From contig NZ_BSFK01000016.1 of assembly GCF_027922305.1 (NCBI RefSeq), positions 740,565 to 804,564 on the forward strand: a stretch of 64,000 bases of DNA, given 5' to 3'. Shown here in pieces: positions 8,114 through 15,883 of the stretch. Origin of the DNA: Methylopila jiangsuensis. GTDB lineage: Bacteria; Pseudomonadota; Alphaproteobacteria; Rhizobiales; Methylopilaceae. How positions within the stretch are numbered: the first letter of the stretch is position 1; each line of letters begins with the position of its first letter. A program made the position numbers and the translations under genes. The notes beneath the pieces were generated by a model, which saw nothing but the letters and a program-made list of their open reading frames with translations, was not told the origin of the DNA and did no database searches.

Positions 8114-8975
8114 GCGCCCGCAGGTGTTCGCAATGGCGCGGCCGTCGGCTCTGCCCCTCCCTGTTCGCGACGACGTACACGCCTACACGAAGCCGTCCGT
8201 TTTCGACCGATGGTCGGACGAAGCCGCGGGGGTGCGAGCGGTCGAGCGTGGCGATAACGTCATCACCATGTTCGACGTGATCGGCGAGGACTTCTGGTCT
8301 GGCGGCGGCGTCACAGCGAAAAAGGTGACTGCGCAGCTTCGCGCCATCGGCGACCGCCCTGTGGAGGTCCAGATCAACTCGCCCGGCGGCGACATGTTCG
8401 AGGGCATCGCGATCTTCAATGTGCTGCGGGAACATCCGCAGCAGGTCACGGTCAAGGTGATGGGCATGGCGGCTTCGGCGGCCTCCATCATCGCCATGGC
8501 GGGCGACCGGATCGAGATCGGTTCCGCCTCCTTCATCATGATCCACAACTGTTGGGTCCTGGCGATCGGCAATCGACACGACATGCAGGAGACGTCGGAA
8601 TGGTTGGAGCCGTTTGATCAGGCCATGGTCGATCTCTACGCCAGCCGGACCGGTCAGACGACGCAGGATATCGCGAAGTGGATGGACGCCGAGACCTACA
8701 TGTCCGGCACCATGGCGATCGAGCGCGGGTTCGCCGATGAGTTGCTGGCGTCCGACCAGACCACGACCGACGAGGACGCCAAGAGCCGCGATCGCGAGGT
8801 GAACGACCTCCGCGCGATGGAGCTCCAGCTCGTCTCCGCTGGCATGTCGCGCTCTGCGGCGCGCGCCCGCATCAACAAGATCAAGGGCACGCCCGGCGCT
8901 GCCCCTGCCGCCACGCCCGGCGCTGGCGATGACTGGTCCGGCCTGACCGGACTTCTCGCAACGCTTCAGCCCTGA
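8094..8975 (+). CDS. ClpP-like prohead protease
   Basis: This 293-residue serine protease is of the ClpP/S49-like type used by HK97-like phages to mature the capsid. The nucleophile motif GMAASAAS places S128, the active-site His is H151 in IMIHN, and INSPGGD (94-100) forms the oxyanion strand. The C-terminal 80 residues are helical and may act as a scaffold extension. Two ATGs, at 8094 and 8100, both fall after AGGAAGG; either could be used. The start overlaps the portal gene by 20 bases. Confidence 0.88.
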   Translation: MTMTKIERPQVFAMARPSALPLPVRDDVHAYTKPSVFDRWSDEAAGVRAVERGDNVITMFDVIGEDFWSGGGVTAKKVTAQLRAIGDRPVEVQINSPGGDMFEGIAIFNVLREHPQQVTVKVMGMAASAASIIAMAGDRIEIGSASFIMIHNCWVLAIGNRHDMQETSEWLEPFDQAMVDLYASRTGQTTQDIAKWMDAETYMSGTMAIERGFADELLASDQTTTDEDAKSRDREVNDLRAMELQLVSAGMSRSAARARINKIKGTPGAAPAATPGAGDDWSGLTGLLATLQP

Positions 8976-8984
8976 GAGGACACC

Positions 8985-10253
8985 ATGAAGCATTTCTCCC
9001 CGGCCGCGGCGCTTGCGGCCTCGACGGCGCTCGTCTCCGTGCCGCGCTCCGTCCTGAACGCCCGCCCTCGCGCGGACGGTAGCGACCCCAAGGCCATGAT
9101 CGCGGCGCTGAACAAAGCGTTCGAAGAATTCAAGGCCGCCCACGACGACAAGCTGAAGTCCAAGGCCGATGATGTCGTCGTGACCGAGAAGATCGAGCGC
9201 ATCGACGCTGCGGTCGGCAACTTCCAGACGGCGATCGATGACCTGTCCGCCAAGATCGCCGCGGACAAGGCCGGCGGCGGCGTCATCGGCGACCTGCCGT
9301 CCACGACGCCGGAATATCTGGCGGCCTTCAAGGCCAACATGCGCCACGGCACGCCCAACGCGGCCCTGACCAAGAGCACGGACGGTGAAGGCGGGTACCT
9401 CGCTCCGGTGGAGTGGGACCGCACCATCATCAACAAGCTCAAACAGGTGTCGAAGATCCGGCAGAACGCGCGGGTTATCTCGATCACCGTGGCCGGCTTC
9501 CGCAAGCTGTTCAACGACCGCACGCTCGGTTCGGGCTGGGTGGGTGAGACCGCATCTCGTCCGGCCACCACCACGCCGGCGCTGGGTTCGCTCGACTTCG
9601 TTCCGGGCGAGCTGTACGCCAACCCGGCGATCTCTCAGCAGCTTCTGGATGACGCGGCGATCAACCTCGAGGAATGGCTCGCGGCCGAAGTCGAGGCGGA
9701 ATTCGCTCGCCAGGAGGGCATCGCGTTCCTGTCCGGCGACGGCGTCAACAAGCCCTATGGCATCCTGACGTTTGTGACCGGCGCGGCGAACGCGGCGCGT
9801 CACCCGTGGGGCGCAATCCAGGCGGTCAACACTGGGGCTGCGGCCGCTCTCACCGGCGACGGCTTCATCGACCTGATGTATTCGCTGCCGTCCGAATTCG
9901 CGGCCAACGCGAAGCTCTACATCAACCGCGCATCCCTCGGCGCGGCTCGAAAGCTCAAGGATGGGCAGGGGAACTATCTCTGGCAGCCCGCCTATGTGGC
10001 GGGCGAGCCGGCGACCCTGAATGGCGCGCCGGTGGTCGAGGTGCCGGGCATGCCGAGCGTTGCCGCCGGCAACATCGCGGCGCTCTACGGCGACATGGAG
10101 GCCACCTATCTGGTGGTGGACCGTATCGGCGTTTCGGTGCTGCGGGACCCGTTCAGCAATAAGCCCTTCGTGCACTTCTACACGGTCAAGCGCGTCGGCG
10201 GCGGTGTCTACAACCCCGAGCCCATGCGCGCCCTGAAGGTCGCCGCGTCCTGA
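8985..10253 (+). CDS. Major capsid protein, HK97 gp5 family
   Basis: The 422-residue protein has the two-part plan of HK97 gp5. A helical N-terminal delta/scaffold region (about 30-105) is normally removed by the prohead protease. The capsid fold follows, with signatures such as GGYLAPVEWDRTII, GWVGETASRP, NPAISQQLLDDA and FLSGDGVNKPYGI. It would form the icosahedral shell. A strong hairpin without a full T-tract follows at 10265-10285. Confidence 0.93.
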   Translation: MKHFSPAAALAASTALVSVPRSVLNARPRADGSDPKAMIAALNKAFEEFKAAHDDKLKSKADDVVVTEKIERIDAAVGNFQTAIDDLSAKIAADKAGGGVIGDLPSTTPEYLAAFKANMRHGTPNAALTKSTDGEGGYLAPVEWDRTIINKLKQVSKIRQNARVISITVAGFRKLFNDRTLGSGWVGETASRPATTTPALGSLDFVPGELYANPAISQQLLDDAAINLEEWLAAEVEAEFARQEGIAFLSGDGVNKPYGILTFVTGAANAARHPWGAIQAVNTGAAAALTGDGFIDLMYSLPSEFAANAKLYINRASLGAARKLKDGQGNYLWQPAYVAGEPATLNGAPVVEVPGMPSVAAGNIAALYGDMEATYLVVDRIGVSVLRDPFSNKPFVHFYTVKRVGGGVYNPEPMRALKVAAS

Positions 10254-10264
10254 CGAAAGCCGAT

Positions 10265-10285
10265 CCGGCGGGGCGCTCCCGCCGG
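10265..10285 (+). terminator. Strong hairpin after the capsid gene
   Basis: CCGGCGGG at 10265-10272 pairs perfectly with CCCGCCGG at 10278-10285 across a 5-base loop. Only a broken pyrimidine run (CTCTTCCCTC) follows, so it is a partial terminator or a 3' mRNA stabiliser more than a full stop. Confidence 0.5.
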
Positions 10286-10312
10286 CTCTTCCCTCGTGAC
10301 AAGGAGGCCGAA

Positions 10313-10558
10313 ATGGCCGTGAAGAAGAGCGATCTGCCCGAAGGCGAGGCTCCTGCCGACATCGCGCCGGCGACCGGGTTCACCCCTGCCGGTGCGCCCG
10401 ATCAGATCGTGCCGGACGTCGACCCCAGCCACCCCGCGGTCGACGATAACCCGCGGGCGGGCACGTCGATCAATCAGAACCGGATCGACTTCAACGACCC
10501 GAACCTGACCGACGAGCAGGCGGTCGAGAAAAACCTCAACGAGACTGCCAAGTCCTGA
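10313..10558 (+). CDS. Small acidic hypothetical protein after the capsid
   Basis: An 81-residue protein starts after AAGGAGG and is rich in Pro, Asp and Asn with few hydrophobic stretches, so it is probably largely disordered. Its stop overlaps the start of the connector gene as TGATG. In this position some phages encode a capsid decoration or head-completion peptide, but no motif supports that here. Confidence 0.65.
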   Translation: MAVKKSDLPEGEAPADIAPATGFTPAGAPDQIVPDVDPSHPAVDDNPRAGTSINQNRIDFNDPNLTDEQAVEKNLNETAKS

Positions 10559-11193
10559 TGAACTCCGTCATCGTCGTCACGCCCTCCGCGCCGCTCGTCA
10601 GCGTGGCGGACGCCAAGCTGTGGTCGCCGGTGCTGGCGGGCGACGATGACGGTCGCATTGCGGCGCTGCTGGCCTGCGCGCAGGCGGCGCTTGATCCGCC
10701 GTCGTGGCTGGGCTCGACGCTTGGCGAGGCGGTGCTGGAGGTGCGGTGGCCGGGGCTGCCGCGATTTGGGCCTGTCCGACTGCCTTACGGGCCTGCGACT
10801 GAAGTCGTTTCTGTCGCTTACGACGACCCGGACGGCGTCGAGCAGACCGTTGACCCTTTCATCTATCGTCTTTTCGGCGCCGGCACGGTGCGTGCTGAGT
10901 TGGGGCTCCGACACAGACAGTCATGGCCGTTTGTGGCCTGCGGCAACGACGCCGTCCGCGTGCGCTACAAGGCGGGCTATCCGATCAACGATCCTCACTT
11001 GATCCCGGCGAAGCACGCGATCGTGCTGTCCGCCGTTCAGCTCCGGTCGCTCTCGACAGATGATCTGGCGCTGCGCAGCGTGGACGTCGACGGCGTCGAA
11101 AGCCGCACCTTCACCGTCTCGGACGCGGCTGAAAAGCTGGTCCGGAACGCCGTCGAGAACCTGCTGTCGGGGTATCGGGTATGGGCGGTCTGA
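10558..11193 (+). CDS. Head-tail connector (phiE125 gp8/HK97 gp6-like)
   Basis: The 211-residue protein follows the capsid gene and has the pattern of the helical connector family seen in phiE125 gp8 and HK97 gp6. It has an N-terminal SVADAKLWSPV segment, a central RLPYGPATEVVSVAYDD stretch, and VRVRYKAGYP towards the end. It would sit under the portal as the first neck ring. The overlap with its neighbours at both ends fits one morphogenesis operon. Confidence 0.78.
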   Translation: MNSVIVVTPSAPLVSVADAKLWSPVLAGDDDGRIAALLACAQAALDPPSWLGSTLGEAVLEVRWPGLPRFGPVRLPYGPATEVVSVAYDDPDGVEQTVDPFIYRLFGAGTVRAELGLRHRQSWPFVACGNDAVRVRYKAGYPINDPHLIPAKHAIVLSAVQLRSLSTDDLALRSVDVDGVESRTFTVSDAAEKLVRNAVENLLSGYRVWAV

Positions 11194-11531
11194 CGCCGGC
11201 GCAGGCGAAGCGGGACCTGCGCGGGTCGCTGACCCGCGTGGGCGGTCCCGTTACGCTGCGCCGCGGCGCCGGGCCCGATGCGCCCGAGGTGACGTTCAAG
11301 GCCCGCATGACCGGCGCGCGGGCGGTGGAAGGCCCGGCCGGGACCGTGAGCCACGAGCACACGGTGATCCTGCATGCGGATGATCTGGAAGGGTTTCCGC
11401 TGCCGATCCGCGCCAAGGCGCAGGACGCCATCTGGCAGGACGGGCGGAGGTTCACCGTCCAGCAGGTGGACGACCAGAAGCGCCGCGTCGCCGGCGTGCT
11501 GATCGGCGTCGAGCTGGTGGTGCGGGGATGA
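11181..11531 (+). CDS. Head closure / head-tail joining protein
   Basis: This 116-residue beta-rich protein has the size and position of the head-closure ring (SPP1 gp16/HK97 gp7-like). It contains VTLRRGAGPDAPEVTFKA and a DDQKRRVAGVLIGVELVV ending typical of these small barrels. It overlaps the preceding gene by 13 bases and the following gene by 4. Confidence 0.68.
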   Translation: MGGLTPAQAKRDLRGSLTRVGGPVTLRRGAGPDAPEVTFKARMTGARAVEGPAGTVSHEHTVILHADDLEGFPLPIRAKAQDAIWQDGRRFTVQQVDDQKRRVAGVLIGVELVVRG

Positions 11532-12193
11532 GCATCCGCGGTCGGGTCGCGCCGATCGACCTCGACGTACGCGCCATCCTCGACGAGGAGCTTTCGCCTG
11601 CGGCGCAGAGCCGCCAGCTCGCGGCCTACGCCAAGGAGCAGCTTGCCGAGGCGCAGGAGATCAACCGCCGGGCGCTCGGACGTGTGCCGGATCACGCCAC
11701 TTTCGTGGACGGCCGCCCCGGCGGTTCGGTAGACGCGGTTCGGCCGGATGGCACGATCGTCTTCGCCTTCGAGTTTCTGGACGACGTGTTCAACTTCATC
11801 GCGGAGGAGCTGGTTCAGGCGGCGCCATTTCTGACCGGCGAATACCGGGACAGCTTCTTCATGCTGGCTGATGGCGTGCTGGTGCCAGAAGGCGCGGCCT
11901 ATCCGGCGGCTGTCGAATACGCGTTCCTTCCGGGCGTTCCTTACGCCCGCAAGATCGAGCGTGGACTTTCGGATCAGGCGCCGGACGGCGTGTTCCAGGT
12001 GGTGGCGGAGTTGGCGTCGCGGAGGTTCGGCAACCTTGCGCGCATTCGGTTCTCCTATCGCTCCGCGCTGCTGGACTACGTGGCGCTCGGTGGCCGCAAA
12101 GGCGGTCGCTCCGCGGCACCGGCCAAGCGCGCGGCCCATGCGATCGAGCGTGAGACCCGCCAGCCGGCGATCGTGGTGACGGAGCGTGGATAG
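11528..12193 (+). CDS. Neck/tail-completion protein (HK97 gp10-like)
   Basis: The 221-residue product occupies the slot of HK97 gp10-type tail-completion proteins, and its FLTGEYRDSFFMLADG segment recalls their core. The N-terminal third is helical (SRQLAAYAKEQLAEAQE) and the C-terminal 30 residues are Arg/Ala-rich. It would help attach head to tail. The ATG overlaps the previous stop as ATGA. Confidence 0.62.
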   Translation: MSIRGRVAPIDLDVRAILDEELSPAAQSRQLAAYAKEQLAEAQEINRRALGRVPDHATFVDGRPGGSVDAVRPDGTIVFAFEFLDDVFNFIAEELVQAAPFLTGEYRDSFFMLADGVLVPEGAAYPAAVEYAFLPGVPYARKIERGLSDQAPDGVFQVVAELASRRFGNLARIRFSYRSALLDYVALGGRKGGRSAAPAKRAAHAIERETRQPAIVVTERG

Positions 12194-12196
12194 GAC

Positions 12197-12598
12197 ATGG
12201 CGCACCCGGACGTCGTCGCGGCCGTCACATCGCGGCTCACAAGCAACTGGACCAAGTCCGTCGTGCTGGCGCCGAACGTGGAGGGCGACGCGCCGGCGGA
12301 CGGCTCGCCTTATCTCCGGCTCCAGTTCCCGGCCTCCGGCCGTCGCCGGCCGGTGGTCAACCGCCGCCTCTATCGTGAGACCGGCGGCTTTCGGATCGTG
12401 ATCGCGGTGGAGCTTGGCGAGGGGCTGAGCAAGGCCTCGGCGTGGGCTGACGAGCTTTCGACCCTGTTCCGGGACCGCAAGTTCGGCGGCGTCCGCACCT
12501 TCGTGCCCGGCGACATCTTCGTCGGCCCAGAGAACGACGACGGCAATCACTTCGTGACCGCCTTCGTGACGCCTTTCGCCTTCTCGTTCACCGGCTGA
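12197..12598 (+). CDS. Tail terminator-like protein (DUF4128 type)
   Basis: This 133-residue protein has the length and order of a tail terminator (lambda gpU-like/DUF4128). It begins with a helix (DVVAAVTSRL), then beta strands (YLRLQFPASG), and ends FVTAFVTPFAFSFTG. It would cap the tail tube at the head end. The assignment rests on size, secondary structure and synteny. Confidence 0.62.
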   Translation: MAHPDVVAAVTSRLTSNWTKSVVLAPNVEGDAPADGSPYLRLQFPASGRRRPVVNRRLYRETGGFRIVIAVELGEGLSKASAWADELSTLFRDRKFGGVRTFVPGDIFVGPENDDGNHFVTAFVTPFAFSFTG

Positions 12599-12609
12599 CG
12601 GAGGAACCG

Positions 12610-12846
12610 ATGCCGACCTACACCAACACCACCCGCCAGTCGCTGGATTTCGTCACGGGCGGCACGCCGGACAAGCCGGAGATCACCAGCTTCCGAGCCG
12701 GTGAGACCAAGGAGGCGAGCCTGAATGCCGATCACCCCTCGGTCGTCGGTGCGCTGCAGGCTGGCGCCCTGGTCGAGGTCGTCGAGACCGCTCCCGAGAT
12801 TCCCAACGTGCGTCGCGCCAAGGCCGACCTCGTCCCCCAATCCTGA
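12610..12846 (+). CDS. Small hypothetical tail-region protein
   Basis: The 78-residue frame starts after GGAGGAACCG and begins MPTYTNTTRQSLDF. It resembles a small beta domain with a charged tail. It is transcribed with the tail genes between the terminator and the tube protein. No family was recognised. Confidence 0.6.
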   Translation: MPTYTNTTRQSLDFVTGGTPDKPEITSFRAGETKEASLNADHPSVVGALQAGALVEVVETAPEIPNVRRAKADLVPQS

Positions 12847-12935
12847 CGGCCTCCGCCGTCAGCACGCCAAACGGCCCTTAGGCAAGGCCGCCCGGCCCGT
12901 CGCGAGACGCGCCAAGCCCTCAGAAGGAGCCTCCT

Positions 12936-13421
12936 ATGGCTGGTGATCTGATCACGGCGACCGACGCCCGCATCTACATCGGGCCGGTCGTGCTGCCCTC
13001 CGTTGACACCGCGGCGGAGTTCGCATCGCTCACGTTCACCGAGATCGACATGGTCGAAAACCTCGGCGAGTTCGGCGACCAGCACAACATCGTCTCGGGC
13101 ACGACGCTGAAGGACGGCCGCGTGCGCAAGGCCAAGGGCGCCGCGGACGCCGGCGAACTGGCGCTCGTGTGCTTCCATGATCCGCTCGACGCCGGACAGG
13201 CGGCTCTCATCGCCGCGTCGAAGACCAAGCGGAACTACGCCTTCAAGATCGTGCTGCCGGACGCGCCCGACGTGACCTATTCCAGCACCACGATCTACTT
13301 CCGCGCGCTGGTCGCCTCGCGCCGCCTGAACGTGGGCAACAACGACAACCTGCTGCGACGCAACTACAGCCTCGCGATCAACTCCGATCTGGCCGAGGCG
13401 CTGGCGGCTCTGCTGCCGTAA
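12936..13421 (+). CDS. Major tail tube protein
   Basis: The 161-residue protein directly precedes the frameshifting tail chaperones, which fixes it as the tube subunit. It shows typical features of the siphovirus tube fold: an early RIYIGPVVLP strand, the EFGDQHNIVSG loop, and an alternating beta pattern ending with NYSLAINSDL. A Shine-Dalgarno AAGGAG lies ahead of its ATG. Confidence 0.8.
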   Translation: MAGDLITATDARIYIGPVVLPSVDTAAEFASLTFTEIDMVENLGEFGDQHNIVSGTTLKDGRVRKAKGAADAGELALVCFHDPLDAGQAALIAASKTKRNYAFKIVLPDAPDVTYSSTTIYFRALVASRRLNVGNNDNLLRRNYSLAINSDLAEALAALLP

Positions 13422-13424
13422 CCC

Positions 13425-13453
13425 GCCGCCGGCATCCCGCGGGCGGCCTTTCT
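13425..13453 (+). terminator. Weak terminator-like hairpin after the tail tube gene
   Basis: GCCGCC (13425-13430) can pair with GGCGGC (13442-13447), followed by CTTTCTT. The stem is short and the T-run is interrupted, so termination would be partial. It may lower expression of the chaperones relative to the tube protein. Confidence 0.4.
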
Positions 13454-13467
13454 TCACGAGGTCTCAC

Positions 13468-13902
13468 ATGAAGCTGTCCGCCCTGCGGATCGACAACGCG
13501 CGTCTGGAAGAAGGCGCATGGGTCGGCGACATCCCTGAGCTTGAGGGCGTGCGTCTCCACGTCCGCGGCCTCGGCAACACCGACTTTCGCCGGCTCCAGA
13601 ACAAGCTCGTCATGGCCGTGCCGCGCAAGAACCGTCGCAACGGCCTGAGCCTCGAGGATCAGGCCCGGATCGAAGCCCGCTGCCTCGCGGAGACGGTCCT
13701 TCTCGGCTGGGAGGGGCTGGAGAACGAGGACGGGTCGCCGCTGGACTACAGCCCTGTCGAGGCTCTGCGGCTGCTGTCCAACCCCGATTTCGTGCGCCTG
13801 CGCGAGGGCGTGAACTACGCCGCGGCGATCGTCGCGGAGGACGACGCCGAAGCCGACGAGGATCTGGAGGGAAACTCCGAGCCTGCCTCCGCTGGCACCT
13901 GA
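13468..13902 (+). CDS. Tail assembly chaperone, short form (G-like)
   Basis: The 144-residue protein is the zero-frame product of the two-part tail chaperone. It lies between tube and tape measure, as in lambda G. The C-terminal part becomes acidic (DDAEADEDLEG), where the slippery heptamer GGGAAAC is embedded. It would bind the tape measure during tail assembly and leave before completion. Ribosomes that do not slip stop at the TGA at 13900-13902. Confidence 0.8.
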   Translation: MKLSALRIDNARLEEGAWVGDIPELEGVRLHVRGLGNTDFRRLQNKLVMAVPRKNRRNGLSLEDQARIEARCLAETVLLGWEGLENEDGSPLDYSPVEALRLLSNPDFVRLREGVNYAAAIVAEDDAEADEDLEGNSEPASAGT

Positions 13903-14276
13903 GATGGAGCGGAGAGCGGGCGGCGATCGAGCGGCTAGAGAAAAAAGGCCGTGAGGTCCCGGCCGACTATCTCAACCGGCCCGAGCTTGAGCCGGAAGGA
14001 GCGTTCTATTTCGACGCGTTCTTCCGGCTCAGCCCGTCCCGGCGGGTCGGCTTCAGCGAGGGGCCGATCCCATTCGAGGCGATAGACGCTTTCGCCCGGC
14101 GCTGGCGCATCTGGGGCTCCGAATTCGACCGCTTCGAGCGTATGATCCGGGCGCTGGACAGCGAACACCTGACAAAGCGGTCGGCGGGCAAGGACGACCC
14201 GCAGAACCTCACGTCCATGAAGGACGCCGCGGGCCTGCGGGCGCTGTTGCAGAGCGTGGGGTCGAAGGGCGGATGA
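13468..14276 (+). CDS. Tail assembly chaperone, frameshifted long form (GT-like)
   Basis: Translation joins 13468-13875 to the -1 frame from 13875 to the TGA at 14274-14276, giving about 269 residues. The downstream frame encodes WSGERAAIERLEKKGREV, then FYFDAFFRLSPSRR and the end LLQSVGSKGG. It has no ATG, GTG or TTG suitably placed near its beginning, so it needs the upstream start. Zero-frame codons GAG GGA AAC re-pair as GGG AAA, the canonical X XXY YYZ pattern. In lambda the equivalent GT protein links the tape measure to tail tube subunits. Confidence 0.82.
13869..13875 (+). promoter_or_regulatory. Slippery heptamer GGGAAAC for -1 ribosomal frameshift
   Basis: GGGAAAC is placed in the reading frame as G GGA AAC, 27 bases before the zero-frame stop. 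The -1 frame then stays open for 133 codons after the site. Lambda uses the closely related GGGAAAG at the same gene junction. Confidence 0.85.
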
Positions 14277-14960
14277 TCACCGCCGCCCTCGGCTCCGGTA
14301 ATAGCTTCGGACATAGGTTCCGTTCTTGCGGTAGTAGCCGCTGACATACTGTGTCTTGGCGCGTCCGGTGATGCAGCTCGTGGCGCCGTAGTAGTTGCCG
14401 GAATAGCAGCCGCCGCCACCGTAGCTTGACGGAGGCGTGTAGGCCGCGTTGGACGGCGCGACGGGTGTTGGGACGGAGGCGAGCCCCGCGTCAGCATGGG
14501 GGCTGTCGAGAGATTTCCAGGTCGCGATCGACGCGGCGTCCGGAATGGGCTCCGGGGCGGGGTCTGCAATTGCCGCGACGACTGGCACCGGCGGCGCGAT
14601 GACTGACGCCGCGAGGCTGCCGAACGCGACGTTGCCGACCGAGCCATCCGTCATGGTGACGGTGCCGGAGCCGGACAGGAGATCAGGCGACCGGGTGAGC
14701 CTGATGACGCCGACCCGGCCGTCCGAGCATGTGACTGGTGCGCTGAGTTCGATGGAGCTGGAGAACTGGTCGTAGTTGCCGAAGCAGCGGAGCCTGGATG
14801 CAGGGTCGACGACCTCGAACGTGCCGGCGGACAGGGCTGCGGTCGCGGTGCCGGTCAGCAGCCGACCATCGGTCATGCGGACGGCCGCAGGCGTGGTGTG
14901 CGAGCAGGCGGCGAGCGCCGCGCATGCGAGAGCGAGTAGCGCGGTTCTGATCGCCGCCAT
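14277..14960 (-). CDS. Predicted lipoprotein encoded antisense in the tail region (moron)
   Basis: The 227-residue protein has a classic lipoprotein signal: a hydrophobic stretch LLALACAALAA followed by Cys19. The body contains repeated TDG-type motifs (MTDGRLLTGTATAA and MTDGSVGNVAFG) suggesting a small duplicated beta domain, and the end is rich in Tyr, Gly and Arg. It is transcribed against the tail genes, and its stop abuts that of the tail chaperone. It likely sits in the periplasm or outer membrane of the lysogen. A role in superinfection exclusion is possible but is not shown by sequence. Confidence 0.72.
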   Translation of the reverse strand: MAAIRTALLALACAALAACSHTTPAAVRMTDGRLLTGTATAALSAGTFEVVDPASRLRCFGNYDQFSSSIELSAPVTCSDGRVGVIRLTRSPDLLSGSGTVTMTDGSVGNVAFGSLAASVIAPPVPVVAAIADPAPEPIPDAASIATWKSLDSPHADAGLASVPTPVAPSNAAYTPPSSYGGGGCYSGNYYGATSCITGRAKTQYVSGYYRKNGTYVRSYYRSRGRR

Positions 14961-15077
14961 TGGTATCCCCCGAGCAATTTGGGCGAAACCGTGGCGCGCT
15001 AAAGCGCCGAAGGTCGAGTCAGTAGAACGACGTAGGGCTCAGTCGGAGGTGGGGCGGGGATGTGTCTACCAACCGCG

Positions 15078-15099
15078 CTCCAAAGTCGGTGCTTTGGAG
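15078..15099 (-). terminator. 8-bp perfect hairpin right after the RHH gene stop
   Basis: CTCCAAAG (15078-15085) and CTTTGGAG (15092-15099) form a perfect stem with a 6-base loop, starting at the base next to the stop codon at 15100-15102. There is no T-tract, so it may stabilise or partly terminate the leftward transcript. Confidence 0.45.
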
Positions 15100-15549
15100 T
15101 CAGCGCCGCCCGCGAGACGAAGGCGGTTTGTCGCTTCCGTCGGGATCGATGGCGTGGGTTTTTTCCATGCTTTCCATCAGCGCCGAGCGAAGTTCGCTAA
15201 GTTGTTCTTTAGAGACTTGACCGCCCTGCTTGTCGAGGGCGACGGCCATGGCGCGCAAAATTCTCAATTCCCCACCAAGGATAGATCTCATTTCGCGGCT
15301 CCAACGTTTTGTCTCCGCAAGATCGATTTCCATACGATCTAGCTTGGAAGTAAATTCTGGATCGTTGAATGCGAAACTATCTTCTAGCCGAGCAACTATC
15401 TCAGCGTTCAGTGAGCGCTTGTTCTCAGCGGCGAGGGACTTGAGCCGGTCCCGCATCCCGTGTGGGAAGCGGACAATATATTGGTCCAGCTTGCGGCTGG
15501 GGGTGTCCTGCGCCACGGCGGCATGCTCCCTTTCGGTGGATAGTCGCAT
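15100..15549 (-). CDS. Arc/Mnt-like ribbon-helix-helix regulator with coiled-coil tail
   Basis: This 149-residue protein has an Arc-type DNA-binding domain at about residues 20-60 (DQYIVRFPHGMRDRLK, then SLNAEIVARLE). A charged helical region at about 65-130 looks like a coiled coil, as in the tetramerising tail of P22 Mnt. It is divergent from a second Arc-like gene across an operator at 15550-15615. By analogy with P22 it would repress the antirepressor operon in the lysogen. The ATG at 15549 is 75 bases from the other start. Confidence 0.8.
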   Translation of the reverse strand: MRLSTEREHAAVAQDTPSRKLDQYIVRFPHGMRDRLKSLAAENKRSLNAEIVARLEDSFAFNDPEFTSKLDRMEIDLAETKRWSREMRSILGGELRILRAMAVALDKQGGQVSKEQLSELRSALMESMEKTHAIDPDGSDKPPSSRGRR

Positions 15550-15615
15550 TAGGCGATAAACAGTGATTGACGCAATTATCTCACTAGGCGATATTTATAT
15601 CGCAATAGGAGATAT
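15550..15615. promoter_or_regulatory. Operator region between the two divergent RHH genes
   Basis: The interval contains TAGGCGATA at 15550-15558 and again at 15585-15593, 35 bp apart, and a related ATAGGAGATA at 15606-15615. A palindrome GCGATAT-TT-ATATCGC spans 15588-15603. Arc-family repressors bind such short repeated palindromes, so this is the probable shared operator and promoter region. It is far more AT-rich than its surroundings. Confidence 0.7.
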
Positions 15616-15624
15616 GGAGGTGTC

Positions 15625-15873
15625 ATGGACGTTGTCGGTAGGGGGGCGGATCAGTTCGCCCTTCGCTTCCCCGATGGAATGCGAAACCGGATCAAGGTCC
15701 GGGCGGCGGTGAACCGCCGCTCGATGAACGCAGAGATTATTCTGATGATCGAAACCGTGCTCGGGCAGAGCACGCAGACGACGGCGGGGAACAGCTTGCA
15801 GGCCACGGACCCCGCCGTCGCCGTCAACCCCAGCGCCTTGCAGGGCGCTGACGTCACCACCTACGGCAATTGA
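15625..15873 (+). CDS. Arc-like ribbon-helix-helix regulator
   Basis: The 82-residue protein carries an Arc-like domain (residues 9-48; QFALRFPDGMRNRIK, then RSMNAEIILMIE) very similar to that of the divergent 15100 gene. The remaining 35 residues are Ala/Thr-rich and probably flexible. It is preceded by GGAGG and followed 10 bases later by the antirepressor gene, the same order as arc-ant in P22. It likely dampens expression of its own operon. Confidence 0.8.
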   Translation: MDVVGRGADQFALRFPDGMRNRIKVRAAVNRRSMNAEIILMIETVLGQSTQTTAGNSLQATDPAVAVNPSALQGADVTTYGN

Positions 15874-15883
15874 GGTGCCACAG

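Noticed and set aside
7959-10175. A 738-codon minus-strand frame over protease and capsid
   Set aside because: It is antisense to two clear HK97-type genes and has no domain.
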